Below are positions 28,526-35,816 of a DNA stretch of 50,304 bases, piece after piece. The notes under the pieces are model-generated. The model was not told where the DNA came from. It made no database searches and saw only the letters and a program-made list of their open reading frames with translations. The DNA comes from Pseudomonadota bacterium (GTDB lineage Bacteria; Pseudomonadota; Gammaproteobacteria; Steroidobacterales; Steroidobacteraceae). The stretch is from contig JANYAE010000082.1 of NCBI GenBank assembly GCA_025355105.1, positions 1 through 50,304 on the forward strand, given 5' to 3'. How positions within the stretch are numbered: position 1 is the stretch's first letter; every line of letters starts with the position of its first letter. The translations under genes and the position numbers were made by a program.

Positions 28526-30223
28526 TCAACGGGCCGCCGGCGCGCGAAAGCCGGGGCCGCGCAGCACCTTGCCCGGGCGCGCGCCGGTCATTTTGCCGTC
28601 GGCGATGACCGGAACGCCGTTGACCAACACCCAGTCCATGCCGCTCGACAGCTGATTGGGGTCGGCGAAGGTCGCGCGGTCGCTGATCTTCTCCGGATCG
28701 AAAACCACAAGGTCCGCCCACAGCCCGAGCTTGACGAGGCCGCGGTCGGCCAGTCGCATGCGGGCGGCCGGCAGCGCCGAAAACTTGCGGATCGCGTCCT
28801 CGAGCGTCAGCCGGTGCTCCTCGCGCACGTATTTGCGCAGGATCCGCGGGAAGGTCCCGAAGGCGCGCGGGTGCGGATGCTCCTCGCCGAGCACACCCTC
28901 GGTGGAGGTGCCGGAGCTATCGTTGTTGACCGCGGTCCACGGCTGCACGAGCGCGAGTGCGACGTCGGCCTCGTTCATGCCGAACACCGCGCAGCCGGTC
29001 TGCGCACCGTCCTCGAGCAGCACGTCGAGCAGCGTCTCTAGCGGGTCCGCGCCGCGCGCGGTGGCGATCTGCTGGATCGTCTTGCCCTGCAGCGGCTTCA
29101 AGGCCGGGTTCGAGACGACACCGACCAGGATCGCCTGCGGGCCGTCGATCTCGGACCATTCGTTGTCCCATGCGGTGCTCGGCGTCAGCATGTCGGTGCG
29201 GATGCGTGCCCGCGTCGCGGGATCGCGCAGGCGCTCGAGCAACCGGGCGGTGCCGCCGTCGTGCGCCCACGGCGGCACGAATGCCGACATGTCGTTGAAC
29301 CAGGCCGTATAGGCGTAGGTGTCGGCGGCGACGTCGACGCCGGCGGCGCGCGCGGCGTTGATGCGCGCGACGATGTCTCCCATGCGGCCCCAGTTGCCTC
29401 GCCCGGCCACCTTGAGGTGCCAGATCTCCACCGGGATGCCGGCCTCGCGGCCGATGCGAAACGTCTCCTCGAGCGCCGCGTCGATCGCGTCGCCCTCGGA
29501 GCGCATGTGCGTGGCGTAGATGCCGCCGTAAGGCGCGGCCTCGCGCGCCAGCGCGACCAATTCCTCGGTGGTCGCGTACGGTGCTGGCGCGTACTCGAGC
29601 GAGGTCGACACGCCCATCGCACCCTGCTCCATGGCCTCGCGCACCAGCGCGCGCATGCGGTCGAGCTCGTCGGTCGACGGCGCGCGGTTGTCGCCGCCGA
29701 TCACGATCCCGCGCACCGTCGTCGCGCCGACGTAGGCGGCGAGGTTGATGCCGATGCCCTGGCGCTCGAGCCGGCCGAAGTAGCCGGCGAAATCGGTCCA
29801 GTCGGCCCGCAGGCCGAGGTGGTCGAGGGTCGGCTGCAGTTCGGCGCGGTAGTGTCCCGCGAGCGGTGCGGGTGAGTTGCCCTCGCCGGTGATCTCGGTG
29901 GTGATGCCCTGGTAGATCTTCGACGGCAGGCGCGGGTCGACGAGGATCGTGAGCTCGGATTGGCCGAGCATGTCGATGAAGCCCGGCGCGACGATGCGCC
30001 CGGCGGCATCGATGCGCCGGCGCGCCGGTGCGCCGCCGAGGCGGCCGATCGCCACGATCCGCCCGCCGCTGATGCCGACGTCGGCGGCGTACCACGGCGA
30101 GCCGCTGCCGTCGATCACTCGGCCGTTTGCAATGACGACGTCGAACGGCGCAGCGGTGGCGGACGCGGCGGCGGCCAGCAGGATTGCGGTCAACGGGGCC
30201 GCCAGGGGCAGGGATCGGATCAT
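28526..30223 (-). CDS. Exported amidohydrolase, D-aminoacylase-like, with altered metal site
   Basis: A 565-residue protein with a signal peptide (MIRSLPLAAPLTAILLAAAA). It is clearly related to N-acyl-D-amino-acid deacylases: FDVVIANGRVIDGSGSPWY, YATHMRSEGDAIDAALEE, PHPRAFGTFPRIL and the C-terminal GLWADLVVFDPEKI. The usual metal ligands H-x-H after GFID are replaced: residues 81-90 read GFIDMLGQSE, so positions 86 and 88 are Leu and Gln. The Cys ligand is also missing; TTEITGEG stands where TT...GNC is expected. H239, H269 and D435 remain. It may be a mono-metal or otherwise changed subfamily. I choose the ATG at 30223, with GAG eight bases upstream; 30229 is the alternative. The substrate is unknown. 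Confidence 0.85.
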   Translation of the reverse strand: MIRSLPLAAPLTAILLAAAASATAAPFDVVIANGRVIDGSGSPWYAADVGISGGRIVAIGRLGGAPARRRIDAAGRIVAPGFIDMLGQSELTILVDPRLPSKIYQGITTEITGEGNSPAPLAGHYRAELQPTLDHLGLRADWTDFAGYFGRLERQGIGINLAAYVGATTVRGIVIGGDNRAPSTDELDRMRALVREAMEQGAMGVSTSLEYAPAPYATTEELVALAREAAPYGGIYATHMRSEGDAIDAALEETFRIGREAGIPVEIWHLKVAGRGNWGRMGDIVARINAARAAGVDVAADTYAYTAWFNDMSAFVPPWAHDGGTARLLERLRDPATRARIRTDMLTPSTAWDNEWSEIDGPQAILVGVVSNPALKPLQGKTIQQIATARGADPLETLLDVLLEDGAQTGCAVFGMNEADVALALVQPWTAVNNDSSGTSTEGVLGEEHPHPRAFGTFPRILRKYVREEHRLTLEDAIRKFSALPAARMRLADRGLVKLGLWADLVVFDPEKISDRATFADPNQLSSGMDWVLVNGVPVIADGKMTGARPGKVLRGPGFRAPAAR

Positions 30224-30350
30224 GGGCATGTCTCGCAGCGGCCGGAGGGGCGACGCGGCAAGGCTAGCACCGCGAGCGGCTGCGCGGCGCGGCACGCGAC
30301 GGCTTGCGGCCGCCCGACGCTCCGTGCGCGCCGCGCGTGTCGCGCGTGTC

Positions 30351-30372
30351 GCCCTCGGCGCGCGCCGAGGGC
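30351..30372. repeat. Perfect 22-base palindrome beyond the yaeQ stop
   Basis: GCCCTCGGC-GCGC-GCCGAGGGC is fully self-complementary: a nine-base-pair stem with a four-base loop, beginning nine bases after the yaeQ stop. On the minus strand two copies of a nine-base unit (CGCGCGTGT on plus, 30332-30340 and 30341-30349) follow. No U-run is present, so it is a poor intrinsic terminator but could protect the 3' end of yaeQ mRNA. Confidence 0.5.
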
Positions 30373-30381
30373 GCGCGTGCG

Positions 30382-30930
30382 TCAGCGGCCTGCGTCGGCG
30401 CGATGTTCGGTCACGCGGCCTTCCAGCGTGCGATCGCCGATCGAGACGTAGAGGTGGCGGTCGGTGACCGCGATGTCGAGTCGCATACGCCGCTCGAGGC
30501 AGGCGACGAGCGCGGCTATCAGCTCGCGGTCGATCTCGTAGATCTCGATCGTCTCGCGACGGTGCACGCGCTCCGCGTCAAGCCGCGCGAGCAAGGTCGC
30601 GGCGCTCTTGTGCGAGTAGACGGCGACGCGTCCGGCCGCCTTGGTGGCCTTGTGCAGCCGCGCGGCCTCCGGCGTGCCGATCTCGATCCAGCTGAGCAGT
30701 TGTCCCGTCAGGTCGCGGATCGCGAGCGCCGGGGCGTCCGGATCCGACAGCCCGCTCGAGAAGGCGAGACCTTCGCAGTGCTCGAGGCAGTAGGCGAGCA
30801 CACGCGTCAGCAGATATTCCTCGGTCTCGGAGGGGTGCCGGGCCACCCGGAACTCCAGCGTCTCGTAGACGCCGCGGTCGGAATCGTTCAGCGTCACTTC
30901 GAAGGTATAGATCGTCGCACTGAGCGCCAA
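30382..30930 (-). CDS. yaeQ: YaeQ family protein
   Basis: A 182-residue protein matching YaeQ across its length: start MALSATIYTFEV, then RHPSETEEYLLTRVLAYCLE, GLSDPDAPALAIRDLTGQLL, WIEIGTPEAARLHKATKAAG and VAVYSH. YaeQ has a PD-(D/E)XK nuclease-like fold; its role is unresolved (E. coli YaeQ was once linked to suppression of RfaH loss). The start is TTG at 30930, with AAAGG nine bases upstream; it matches the N-terminus of E. coli YaeQ. It lies downstream of tRNA-Glu on the same strand, 140 bases away, possibly cotranscribed since I see no terminator between them. Confidence 0.93.
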   Translation of the reverse strand: MALSATIYTFEVTLNDSDRGVYETLEFRVARHPSETEEYLLTRVLAYCLEHCEGLAFSSGLSDPDAPALAIRDLTGQLLSWIEIGTPEAARLHKATKAAGRVAVYSHKSAATLLARLDAERVHRRETIEIYEIDRELIAALVACLERRMRLDIAVTDRHLYVSIGDRTLEGRVTEHRADAGR

Positions 30931-31070
30931 GATGGGTCGCCTTTGACGAGAGCCGAGCGACGATACCGCAACCGGCGGCGCGAGCGCGGCGCCGCGCGTT
31001 GGAAGATCGTCGGCGCTCGGCGGCCGCTACCGGCACGGCGCGACGCCGGCGGCGAAAGGGCAGGTGAAAG

Positions 31071-31146
31071 TGGCGCTCCCAGAGGGATTCGAACCCTCGT
31101 ACCAGCCTTGAGAGGGCTGTGTCCTGGGCCTCTAGACGATGGGAGC
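31071..31146 (-). tRNA. tRNA-Glu (anticodon CTC)
   Basis: Read on the minus strand, the acceptor arms GCTCCCA and TGGGAGC pair perfectly, with discriminator G and an encoded CCA (31071-31073). The T arm GAGGG-TTCGAAT-CCCTC and the D-arm region GTCTAGAGGCCCAGGAC are typical of tRNA-Glu. The anticodon stem CAGCC/GGCTG closes the loop CTCTCAA, giving CTC, which reads GAG codons. In a genome this GC-rich, a CTC isoacceptor in addition to TTC is expected. Length is 76 with CCA. Confidence 0.95.
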
Positions 31147-31188
31147 GCTGGAGTCCGGCGGGGAGGCACCGACGGACGTTAGCCTGCT

Positions 31189-31216
31189 ATTATACGATGC
31201 TTCGACCGAACGACAA
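31189..31216 (-). promoter_or_regulatory. Promoter of tRNA-Glu
   Basis: On the minus strand a perfect TATAAT (31189-31194) is preceded, 16 bases upstream, by TTGTCG (31211-31216; 4 of 6). The transcript would start about 35 bases before the mature tRNA 5' end, leaving a short leader for RNase P removal. A perfect -10 is rare in such GC-rich DNA, which supports function. It lies inside the region just upstream of pcnB. Confidence 0.7.
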
Positions 31217-31306
31217 GCCAAGCGAGAGCCTGACCTGAGCACTTCCGCGACCAGTACCACCCCGGCAGCGGGGAATTCCGCCCAGGCGACCCCACGGGCC
31301 CGCCCC

Positions 31307-32650
31307 GTGATCATCCCGCGCTCTTCGCACTCGATCTCCCGCGCGCAAGTCTCGCCGCAGGCGCTCAAGGTGCTCTATCGCCTCAAGGATGGCGGCTACC
31401 AGGCCTTCCTCGTCGGCGGCAGCGTCCGCGACTTGCTGCTCGGCATCCAGCCGAAGGACTTCGACGTCGCGACCGACGCGCTGCCCGAGGAGATCCGGCG
31501 GCTGTTCCGCAATTGCCGCCTGATCGGACGACGCTTCCGACTCGCCCACGTGCATTACGGCGACGAGATCATCGAGGTCGCGACCTTCCGTGCCGCCGCC
31601 GCGCCGCCTGAGGTCGACGACGAGGATCATCGCGAGGTTGACGACGCGCGCGCCCACGACCAGAGCGGCCGCATCCTGCGCGACAACGTCTACGGCACGA
31701 TCGACGAGGACGTCTGGAGGCGCGATTTCACCGCCAACTCGCTCTACTACAACATCGCCGACTTCTCGGTCTGGGACTACACCGACGGCGTCGAGGACGT
31801 GCGCAACCGCGTGCTGCGGCTGATCGGCGACCCGGAAGTCCGCTACCGCGAGGACCCGGTGCGCATGCTGCGCGCCGCGCGCTTCGCCGCCAAGCTCGGC
31901 TTCACGCTGCACGCCGCGACGCGCGCGCCGATGACCGAACTCGCCACGGCGCTCGCCGGCGTGCCGGCGGCGCGGCTGTTCGACGAATCGATGAAGCTGT
32001 TTCTGTCGGGCAACGCGGTGGCCTCGCTCCAGCAGCTGCGCGACTTCGACCTGCTGCCGCAGCTGATGCCCGCGGTCGCGCGCCAGCTCGAGGAGGACCC
32101 GGCCGGTGCCGCCTCGCGGCTCCTGCACCTCGGTCTCGCCGGCACCGACGCCCGGGTCGCGGCCGATCGCGCCGTGACGCCGACCTTCCTGTTCGCGGTG
32201 CTGCTGTACGGGCCGATCGCGCGCCTCGCCTCCGACAAGGTCGCCGCCGGCCAGCCGGAGTCGCAGGCGATGCTGGAGGCGATCGACACCGTCGTGCTGC
32301 AGCAGGTGCGACGCGTCGCGGTGCCGAAGCGCTTCACTCTGCCGCTGCGCGAGTTGCTGCTGCTGCAGGCGCGCTTCGAGCGGCGCGACGGTCGCCGCGC
32401 GCTCGCGCTGCTGCACCACCCGCGCTTCCGTGCCGCCTACGACTTCCTGCTGTTGCGGGCCGAGGCCGGCCTGGTGCCCGCCGAGCTCGCCAGCTGGTGG
32501 ACCGAACTCCAGACGCTGAGCGCCGAGGAGCGGCTCGAGCGGGTCGCCCAGCTCGCGCCGGCGTCGTCGGCGGAGGGCACCGACGGCGAGCCGCGCCGCC
32601 GCCGTCGGCGTCGGCGCCGCAGCGGTGGAGCAGGTGACCCCGCCGCCTGA
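31307..32650 (+). CDS. pcnB: Poly(A) polymerase I
   Basis: Adds 3' poly(A) tails that mark RNAs for decay. The class II nucleotidyltransferase core is clear: FLVGGSVRDLLLGIQPKDFDVATDA with the catalytic Asp pair is followed by FRNCRLIGRRFRLAHVHYGD, IIEVATFR, RRDFTANSLYYNIADFSVWD and YREDPVRMLRAARFAAKLGF. All match E. coli PcnB, and the tail is Arg-rich (ten in a row), as in PcnB. The start is uncertain: the only canonical in-frame start between the tRNA gene and the core is GTG at 31307 (447 residues), and it has no ribosome site. A CTG at 31235, with GAGAG upstream, is the alternative. E. coli pcnB itself uses a rare start codon. folK follows at once. Confidence 0.92.
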   Translation: MIIPRSSHSISRAQVSPQALKVLYRLKDGGYQAFLVGGSVRDLLLGIQPKDFDVATDALPEEIRRLFRNCRLIGRRFRLAHVHYGDEIIEVATFRAAAAPPEVDDEDHREVDDARAHDQSGRILRDNVYGTIDEDVWRRDFTANSLYYNIADFSVWDYTDGVEDVRNRVLRLIGDPEVRYREDPVRMLRAARFAAKLGFTLHAATRAPMTELATALAGVPAARLFDESMKLFLSGNAVASLQQLRDFDLLPQLMPAVARQLEEDPAGAASRLLHLGLAGTDARVAADRAVTPTFLFAVLLYGPIARLASDKVAAGQPESQAMLEAIDTVVLQQVRRVAVPKRFTLPLRELLLLQARFERRDGRRALALLHHPRFRAAYDFLLLRAEAGLVPAELASWWTELQTLSAEERLERVAQLAPASSAEGTDGEPRRRRRRRRRSGGAGDPAA

Positions 32651-32651
32651 C

Positions 32652-33149
32652 ATGCGCGCGTCGCCGCCGTGGACGCCGGCCTGGATCGGCCTCGGCAGCA
32701 ACCTCGACGAGCCGCCCCGCCAGCTGGACGCCGCGACCGCCGGCCTCGCGCGGCTGCCGCGCAGCCGCCTCGTGGCCGTCTCGCGCCGCTACTGGTCGGA
32801 CCCGGTCGGGCCGCAGGATCAGCCGCGTTTCCTCAACGCCGCCGCCGCGCTCGTGACGCAGCTCAGCGCCACCGAGCTGCACGCGGCGCTGCGCGCGCTC
32901 GAGACCGAACTCGGCAAACGCCCGCCGGCGGTGCGCTTCGGCGCCCGCTGCATCGACCTCGATCTGCTGGCGTTCGGCGCATTGACGCTGAAGACCGACA
33001 GCCTCGAGCTGCCGCACCCGCGCCTGCACGAGCGCGCGTTCGTGCTGTATCCTCTTTGCGAACTCGCGCCCGAGCTGTGGATTGCGGGCCGCGGCCGGGT
33101 GGCCGCGCTCAAAGCCGCGGTCGCGGGCGACGGTCTGTCCCCGCAGTGA
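32652..33149 (+). CDS. folK: 2-amino-4-hydroxy-6-hydroxymethyldihydropteridine pyrophosphokinase
   Basis: Transfers pyrophosphate from ATP to hydroxymethyldihydropterin in folate synthesis. The sequence has the substrate loop WIGLGSNLDEP at the N-terminus, SRRYWSDPVGPQDQPRFLNA, the variant catalytic stretch RFGARCIDLDLLAFG (usually R-W-G-P-R-x-I-D-L-D) and LPHPRLHERAFVLYPLCELA, all standard HPPK signatures. I use the ATG at 32652, one base after the pcnB stop (165 residues); GTGs at 32625 and 32634 inside pcnB are alternatives, the second with GGAG three bases before it. The pcnB-folK pairing is standard in gammaproteobacteria. Confidence 0.93.
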   Translation: MRASPPWTPAWIGLGSNLDEPPRQLDAATAGLARLPRSRLVAVSRRYWSDPVGPQDQPRFLNAAAALVTQLSATELHAALRALETELGKRPPAVRFGARCIDLDLLAFGALTLKTDSLELPHPRLHERAFVLYPLCELAPELWIAGRGRVAALKAAVAGDGLSPQ

Positions 33150-33159
33150 CCCAGGACGC

Positions 33160-33828
33160 GTGAGTACCGCCCCCGCACCGCCTCCGCCGGCCTTCGCCCA
33201 CCGCTACGTCGTCATCGAAGGACCGATCGGCGTCGGCAAGACCAGTCTTGCGCGGCGGCTGGCGGCGCAGTACGGCGCCGACCTCGTGCTGGAGCAGGCC
33301 GAGGAGAACCCGTTCCTCGAGCGCTTCTATCGCAGCCCGCGTACCGGCGCATTCCCGGCGCAGCTCTATTTTCTGTTCCAGCGCGCGCGCCAGATGCAGC
33401 AGCTGAGACAGAGCGACCTGTTCTCGCCGCTGCGCGTCGCCGACTTCCTGCTGGAGAAGGACCGGCTGTTCGCGCGCGTCACACTCGACGACGAGGAATA
33501 CGCGCTCTACGAGCAAGTCTACGAGCGTCTCGCGATCGACGCGCCGGTGCCGGACCTCGTCGTCTACCTGCAGGCGCCCGCCGACGTGCTGCAGGAGCGC
33601 ATCGCACGCCGCGGCATCCGCTACGAGCAGGCGATGGAGCGCGAGTATCTGGAGCGCCTGGTCGACGCCTACACGCGCTTCTTCCACCTGTACGACGCAG
33701 GCCCGCTGCTGATCGTCAACGCCGCCGAAGTCGACTTCATCGACAACGACGCGCACTTCGCGCAGCTCGAGGCCGAGGTCAGCCGGCCGCGTCGCGGCCG
33801 GCACTACTTCAACCCGTTCCGAGGCTGA
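33160..33828 (+). CDS. Deoxynucleoside kinase (dNK family)
   Basis: A 222-residue P-loop kinase of the deoxynucleoside kinase family, which salvages deoxyribonucleosides with ATP. Walker A is EGPIGVGKTSLARRLA near the N-terminus. Family marks follow: AQLYFLFQRARQMQ, RVADFLLEKDRLFARVTLDD, EQVYERL, PDLVVYLQAPADVLQERIAR, RGIRYEQAMEREYLERLVDAY, close to the type best known from Gram-positive dCK/dGK enzymes. GTG at 33160 has AGGA three bases upstream and lies 10 bases after folK; panC begins one base after its stop. Its place between folK and panC is where panB stands in many relatives. Substrate preference cannot be read from the sequence. Confidence 0.88.
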   Translation: MSTAPAPPPPAFAHRYVVIEGPIGVGKTSLARRLAAQYGADLVLEQAEENPFLERFYRSPRTGAFPAQLYFLFQRARQMQQLRQSDLFSPLRVADFLLEKDRLFARVTLDDEEYALYEQVYERLAIDAPVPDLVVYLQAPADVLQERIARRGIRYEQAMEREYLERLVDAYTRFFHLYDAGPLLIVNAAEVDFIDNDAHFAQLEAEVSRPRRGRHYFNPFRG

Positions 33829-33829
33829 G

Positions 33830-34702
33830 GTGGAGTCCGTCACCCGCATCCAGTCGGTCCGCGAGCGAGTCGCGGAGTGGCGTACGGCCGCGCAATCGGT
33901 CGCGCTGGTGCAGACCATGGGCTGCCTGCACAAGGGCCACCTCGCGCTGATCAGCGAGGCGCGCCAGCGCGCCAAGCGCGTCGTGGTCAGCGTATTCATC
34001 AATCCGCTGCAGTTCGGGCCGCAGGAGGACCACGGTCGCTACCCGCGCACCAGCGAGCACGACAAGGAGCTCGCCGGCGAGGCGGGCGTCGACGTGTTGT
34101 TCGCGCCAACCACCTTCGAGATCTTCCCGACCGGCTTCGAGCGCTCGACGCGGGTTGATGTCCCGGACCTGTCGCGGATCCTCGAGGGCCAGTCGCGGCC
34201 CGCGCATTTCGAGGGCGTGGCGACCATCACCACCAAGTTCCTGCAAATCGTGCAGCCGGACGTCGCGGTGCTCGGTGAGAAGGATTATCAGCATCTGATC
34301 ATCGCGCGCCGCCTGGTCGCCGACCTGTGCATGCCGGTGGAGGTCGCGGCGGTCGCGGTGGTGCGCGACCACGACGGCCTCGCCTACGGCGCCCGCAACC
34401 GATTCCTGACGCCGCGCGAGCGCAACCTCGCGCCGCGGCTCTACGAGAGCCTCAAGCACGCCAAGCGACGCCTCGGCGAGGGCGAGCGCGATTTCGCGTT
34501 GCTGCAGGATGCCGGCTACCGCGAACTCGAACGCGCAGGCTTCGCGCCGGAGTACTTCTCGATCCGCCAGGCCGGCGACCTGCTGCCGCCGCGCTTCGAG
34601 ACGCGCGACGTCGTGGTGCTCGCGGCGGCTCGGCTCGGCTCGACACGGCTGGTCGACTGCATGCCGGCGCCGCTGCCGCCGCGGGCCCGCGCCGCGGGCT
34701 GA
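33830..34702 (+). CDS. panC: Pantothenate synthetase, variant KMSKS-like loop
   Basis: Condenses pantoate and beta-alanine to pantothenate with ATP. The 290-residue protein has the ATP-binding MGCLHKGHLALISEAR (H34 and H37 of HIGH), SVFINPLQFGPQEDHGRYPR, FEGVATITTKFLQIVQPDVA and GEKDYQHLIIARRL (149-162), as in PanC. The loop that usually reads MSSRN is YGARN here (186-190), losing both serines that normally contact ATP phosphates. The C-terminus extends about 10 residues beyond E. coli PanC. GTG start with GAGG just before it, one base after the kinase gene. It abuts the convergent queG gene with no gap (TGA-TCA). panB is not in the window. Confidence 0.9.
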   Translation: MESVTRIQSVRERVAEWRTAAQSVALVQTMGCLHKGHLALISEARQRAKRVVVSVFINPLQFGPQEDHGRYPRTSEHDKELAGEAGVDVLFAPTTFEIFPTGFERSTRVDVPDLSRILEGQSRPAHFEGVATITTKFLQIVQPDVAVLGEKDYQHLIIARRLVADLCMPVEVAAVAVVRDHDGLAYGARNRFLTPRERNLAPRLYESLKHAKRRLGEGERDFALLQDAGYRELERAGFAPEYFSIRQAGDLLPPRFETRDVVVLAAARLGSTRLVDCMPAPLPPRARAAG

Positions 34703-35770
34703 TCAGCCGTGGGCCTTGCCGGCCTGCTGTGCCAGCGCCCAGGCGACGTGCTCGCGCACCAACGCCGAGGGGTGCTCGCGTCTGGACTCGAGCGCCGCGA
34801 CCACCTTGACGTCAGGCGGCGCGTTGCCGAGTGCGACGGCGATGTTCCGCAGCCAGCGCCGGTGACCGATGCGCCGGATCGCGCTGCCGCCCAGCTGCGT
34901 GTCGAACTCGCTCTCGGTCCACGCGAACAGGCTCGTCAGGCGCTCGCCGTCAAGGCCGTGGCGCGGTTCGAAGGCGAATTCCTTGGTGGCCCGCGCGAAT
35001 TTGTTCCACGGGCAGACCAGCTGGCAGTCGTCGCAGCCGTAGATGCGGTTGCCCATCGGTGCGCGCAGTGGCTCGGGAATGCTGCCCTCGAGCTCGATGG
35101 TCAGGTACGAGATGCAGCGGCGCGCGTCGAGGCGGTAGGGAGCGACGATCGCGCCGGTCGGACAGGCGGGCAGACAGGCGCTGCAGGTCCCGCAGTGCTC
35201 CGAGGCCGGCAGGTCGATCGCGAGCGGCAGGTCGGTGTAGAGCTCGCCGAGAAAGAAGTAGGAGCCGGCGCGCGGATGGATCAGGTTGGTGTGCTTGCCG
35301 ATCCAGCCGAGGCCCGCGTCGCGTGCCAGCGGCTTCTCGAGCACGGGTCCGGTGTCGACGAACACGCGGTGGCCGAACTCGCCGATGCGCGCGCCGAGCG
35401 CGTCGGCGAGGTGCTGCAGGCGGTTGCGCATCAGCTTGTGGTAATCGCGGCCGAGCGCGTAGCGCGACACGTAGCCGGCACCGCCGTCGGCGAGCACCTC
35501 GGCCGCGTCGCGCGCCGTCGCCGGCCAATAGTCGAGGCGCACCGAGATCACCCGCAAGGTGCCCGGCTTGATCGCCGCGGGCCGCGCCCGGCGCGCGCCG
35601 AAGCGCTCCATGTAGTGCAGCTCGCCGTGAAAGCCGGCCGCCAGCCACTCCAGCAGGCGGGCCTCGTCGGCGGCGAGCGTGACACCGGCGATCCCGACCT
35701 CGTCGAAGCCGAGGCCGAGCGCCAGGCGCTTCACTTGCGCAGCGAATTCCGGGGCGGCGACGTCTGTCAT
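34703..35770 (-). CDS. queG: Epoxyqueuosine reductase
   Basis: Final step of queuosine synthesis: reduction of epoxyqueuosine to queuosine in tRNA, using cobalamin and two [4Fe-4S] clusters. The 355-residue protein shows the cobalamin-binding first half (FHGELHYMER, YALGRDYHKLMRNRLQHLAD, VDTGPVLEKPLARDAGLGWI) and the ferredoxin-like cysteine sets CGTCSACLPACPTGAI, CISYLTIE and CDDCQLVCPWNKFA. The HEAT-like C-terminus follows. The start is the ATG at 35770 (MTDVAAPEF), close to E. coli QueG in length. It is divergent from nnr, its common neighbour. Very secure. Confidence 0.96.
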   Translation of the reverse strand: MTDVAAPEFAAQVKRLALGLGFDEVGIAGVTLAADEARLLEWLAAGFHGELHYMERFGARRARPAAIKPGTLRVISVRLDYWPATARDAAEVLADGGAGYVSRYALGRDYHKLMRNRLQHLADALGARIGEFGHRVFVDTGPVLEKPLARDAGLGWIGKHTNLIHPRAGSYFFLGELYTDLPLAIDLPASEHCGTCSACLPACPTGAIVAPYRLDARRCISYLTIELEGSIPEPLRAPMGNRIYGCDDCQLVCPWNKFARATKEFAFEPRHGLDGERLTSLFAWTESEFDTQLGGSAIRRIGHRRWLRNIAVALGNAPPDVKVVAALESRREHPSALVREHVAWALAQQAGKAHG

Positions 35771-35782
35771 GACTTTCCGCTG

Positions 35783-35810
35783 AGTATAGGACGCCCGGCT
35801 ACGCGATAAT
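35783..35810. promoter_or_regulatory. Overlapping divergent -10 elements for queG and nnr
   Basis: In the 46 bases between the start codons, the minus strand has TATACT (35783-35788, 5 of 6) 12 bases before the queG ATG, and the plus strand has GATAAT (35805-35810, 5 of 6) six bases before the nnr ATG. No good -35 is seen for either, so these are candidates only. Confidence 0.4.
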
Positions 35811-35816
35811 CCGCCC

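Noticed and set aside
25227..30223. A mobile or genomic island in the accessory stretch
   Set aside because: No integrase, transposase, direct repeats, tRNA boundary or shift in base composition marks it; the genes look like ordinary chromosomal accessory genes.
31139..31306. ATG at 31139 as the start of pcnB
   Set aside because: This ATG lies inside the tRNA-Glu gene, and the extra 56 codons run across the tRNA promoter.
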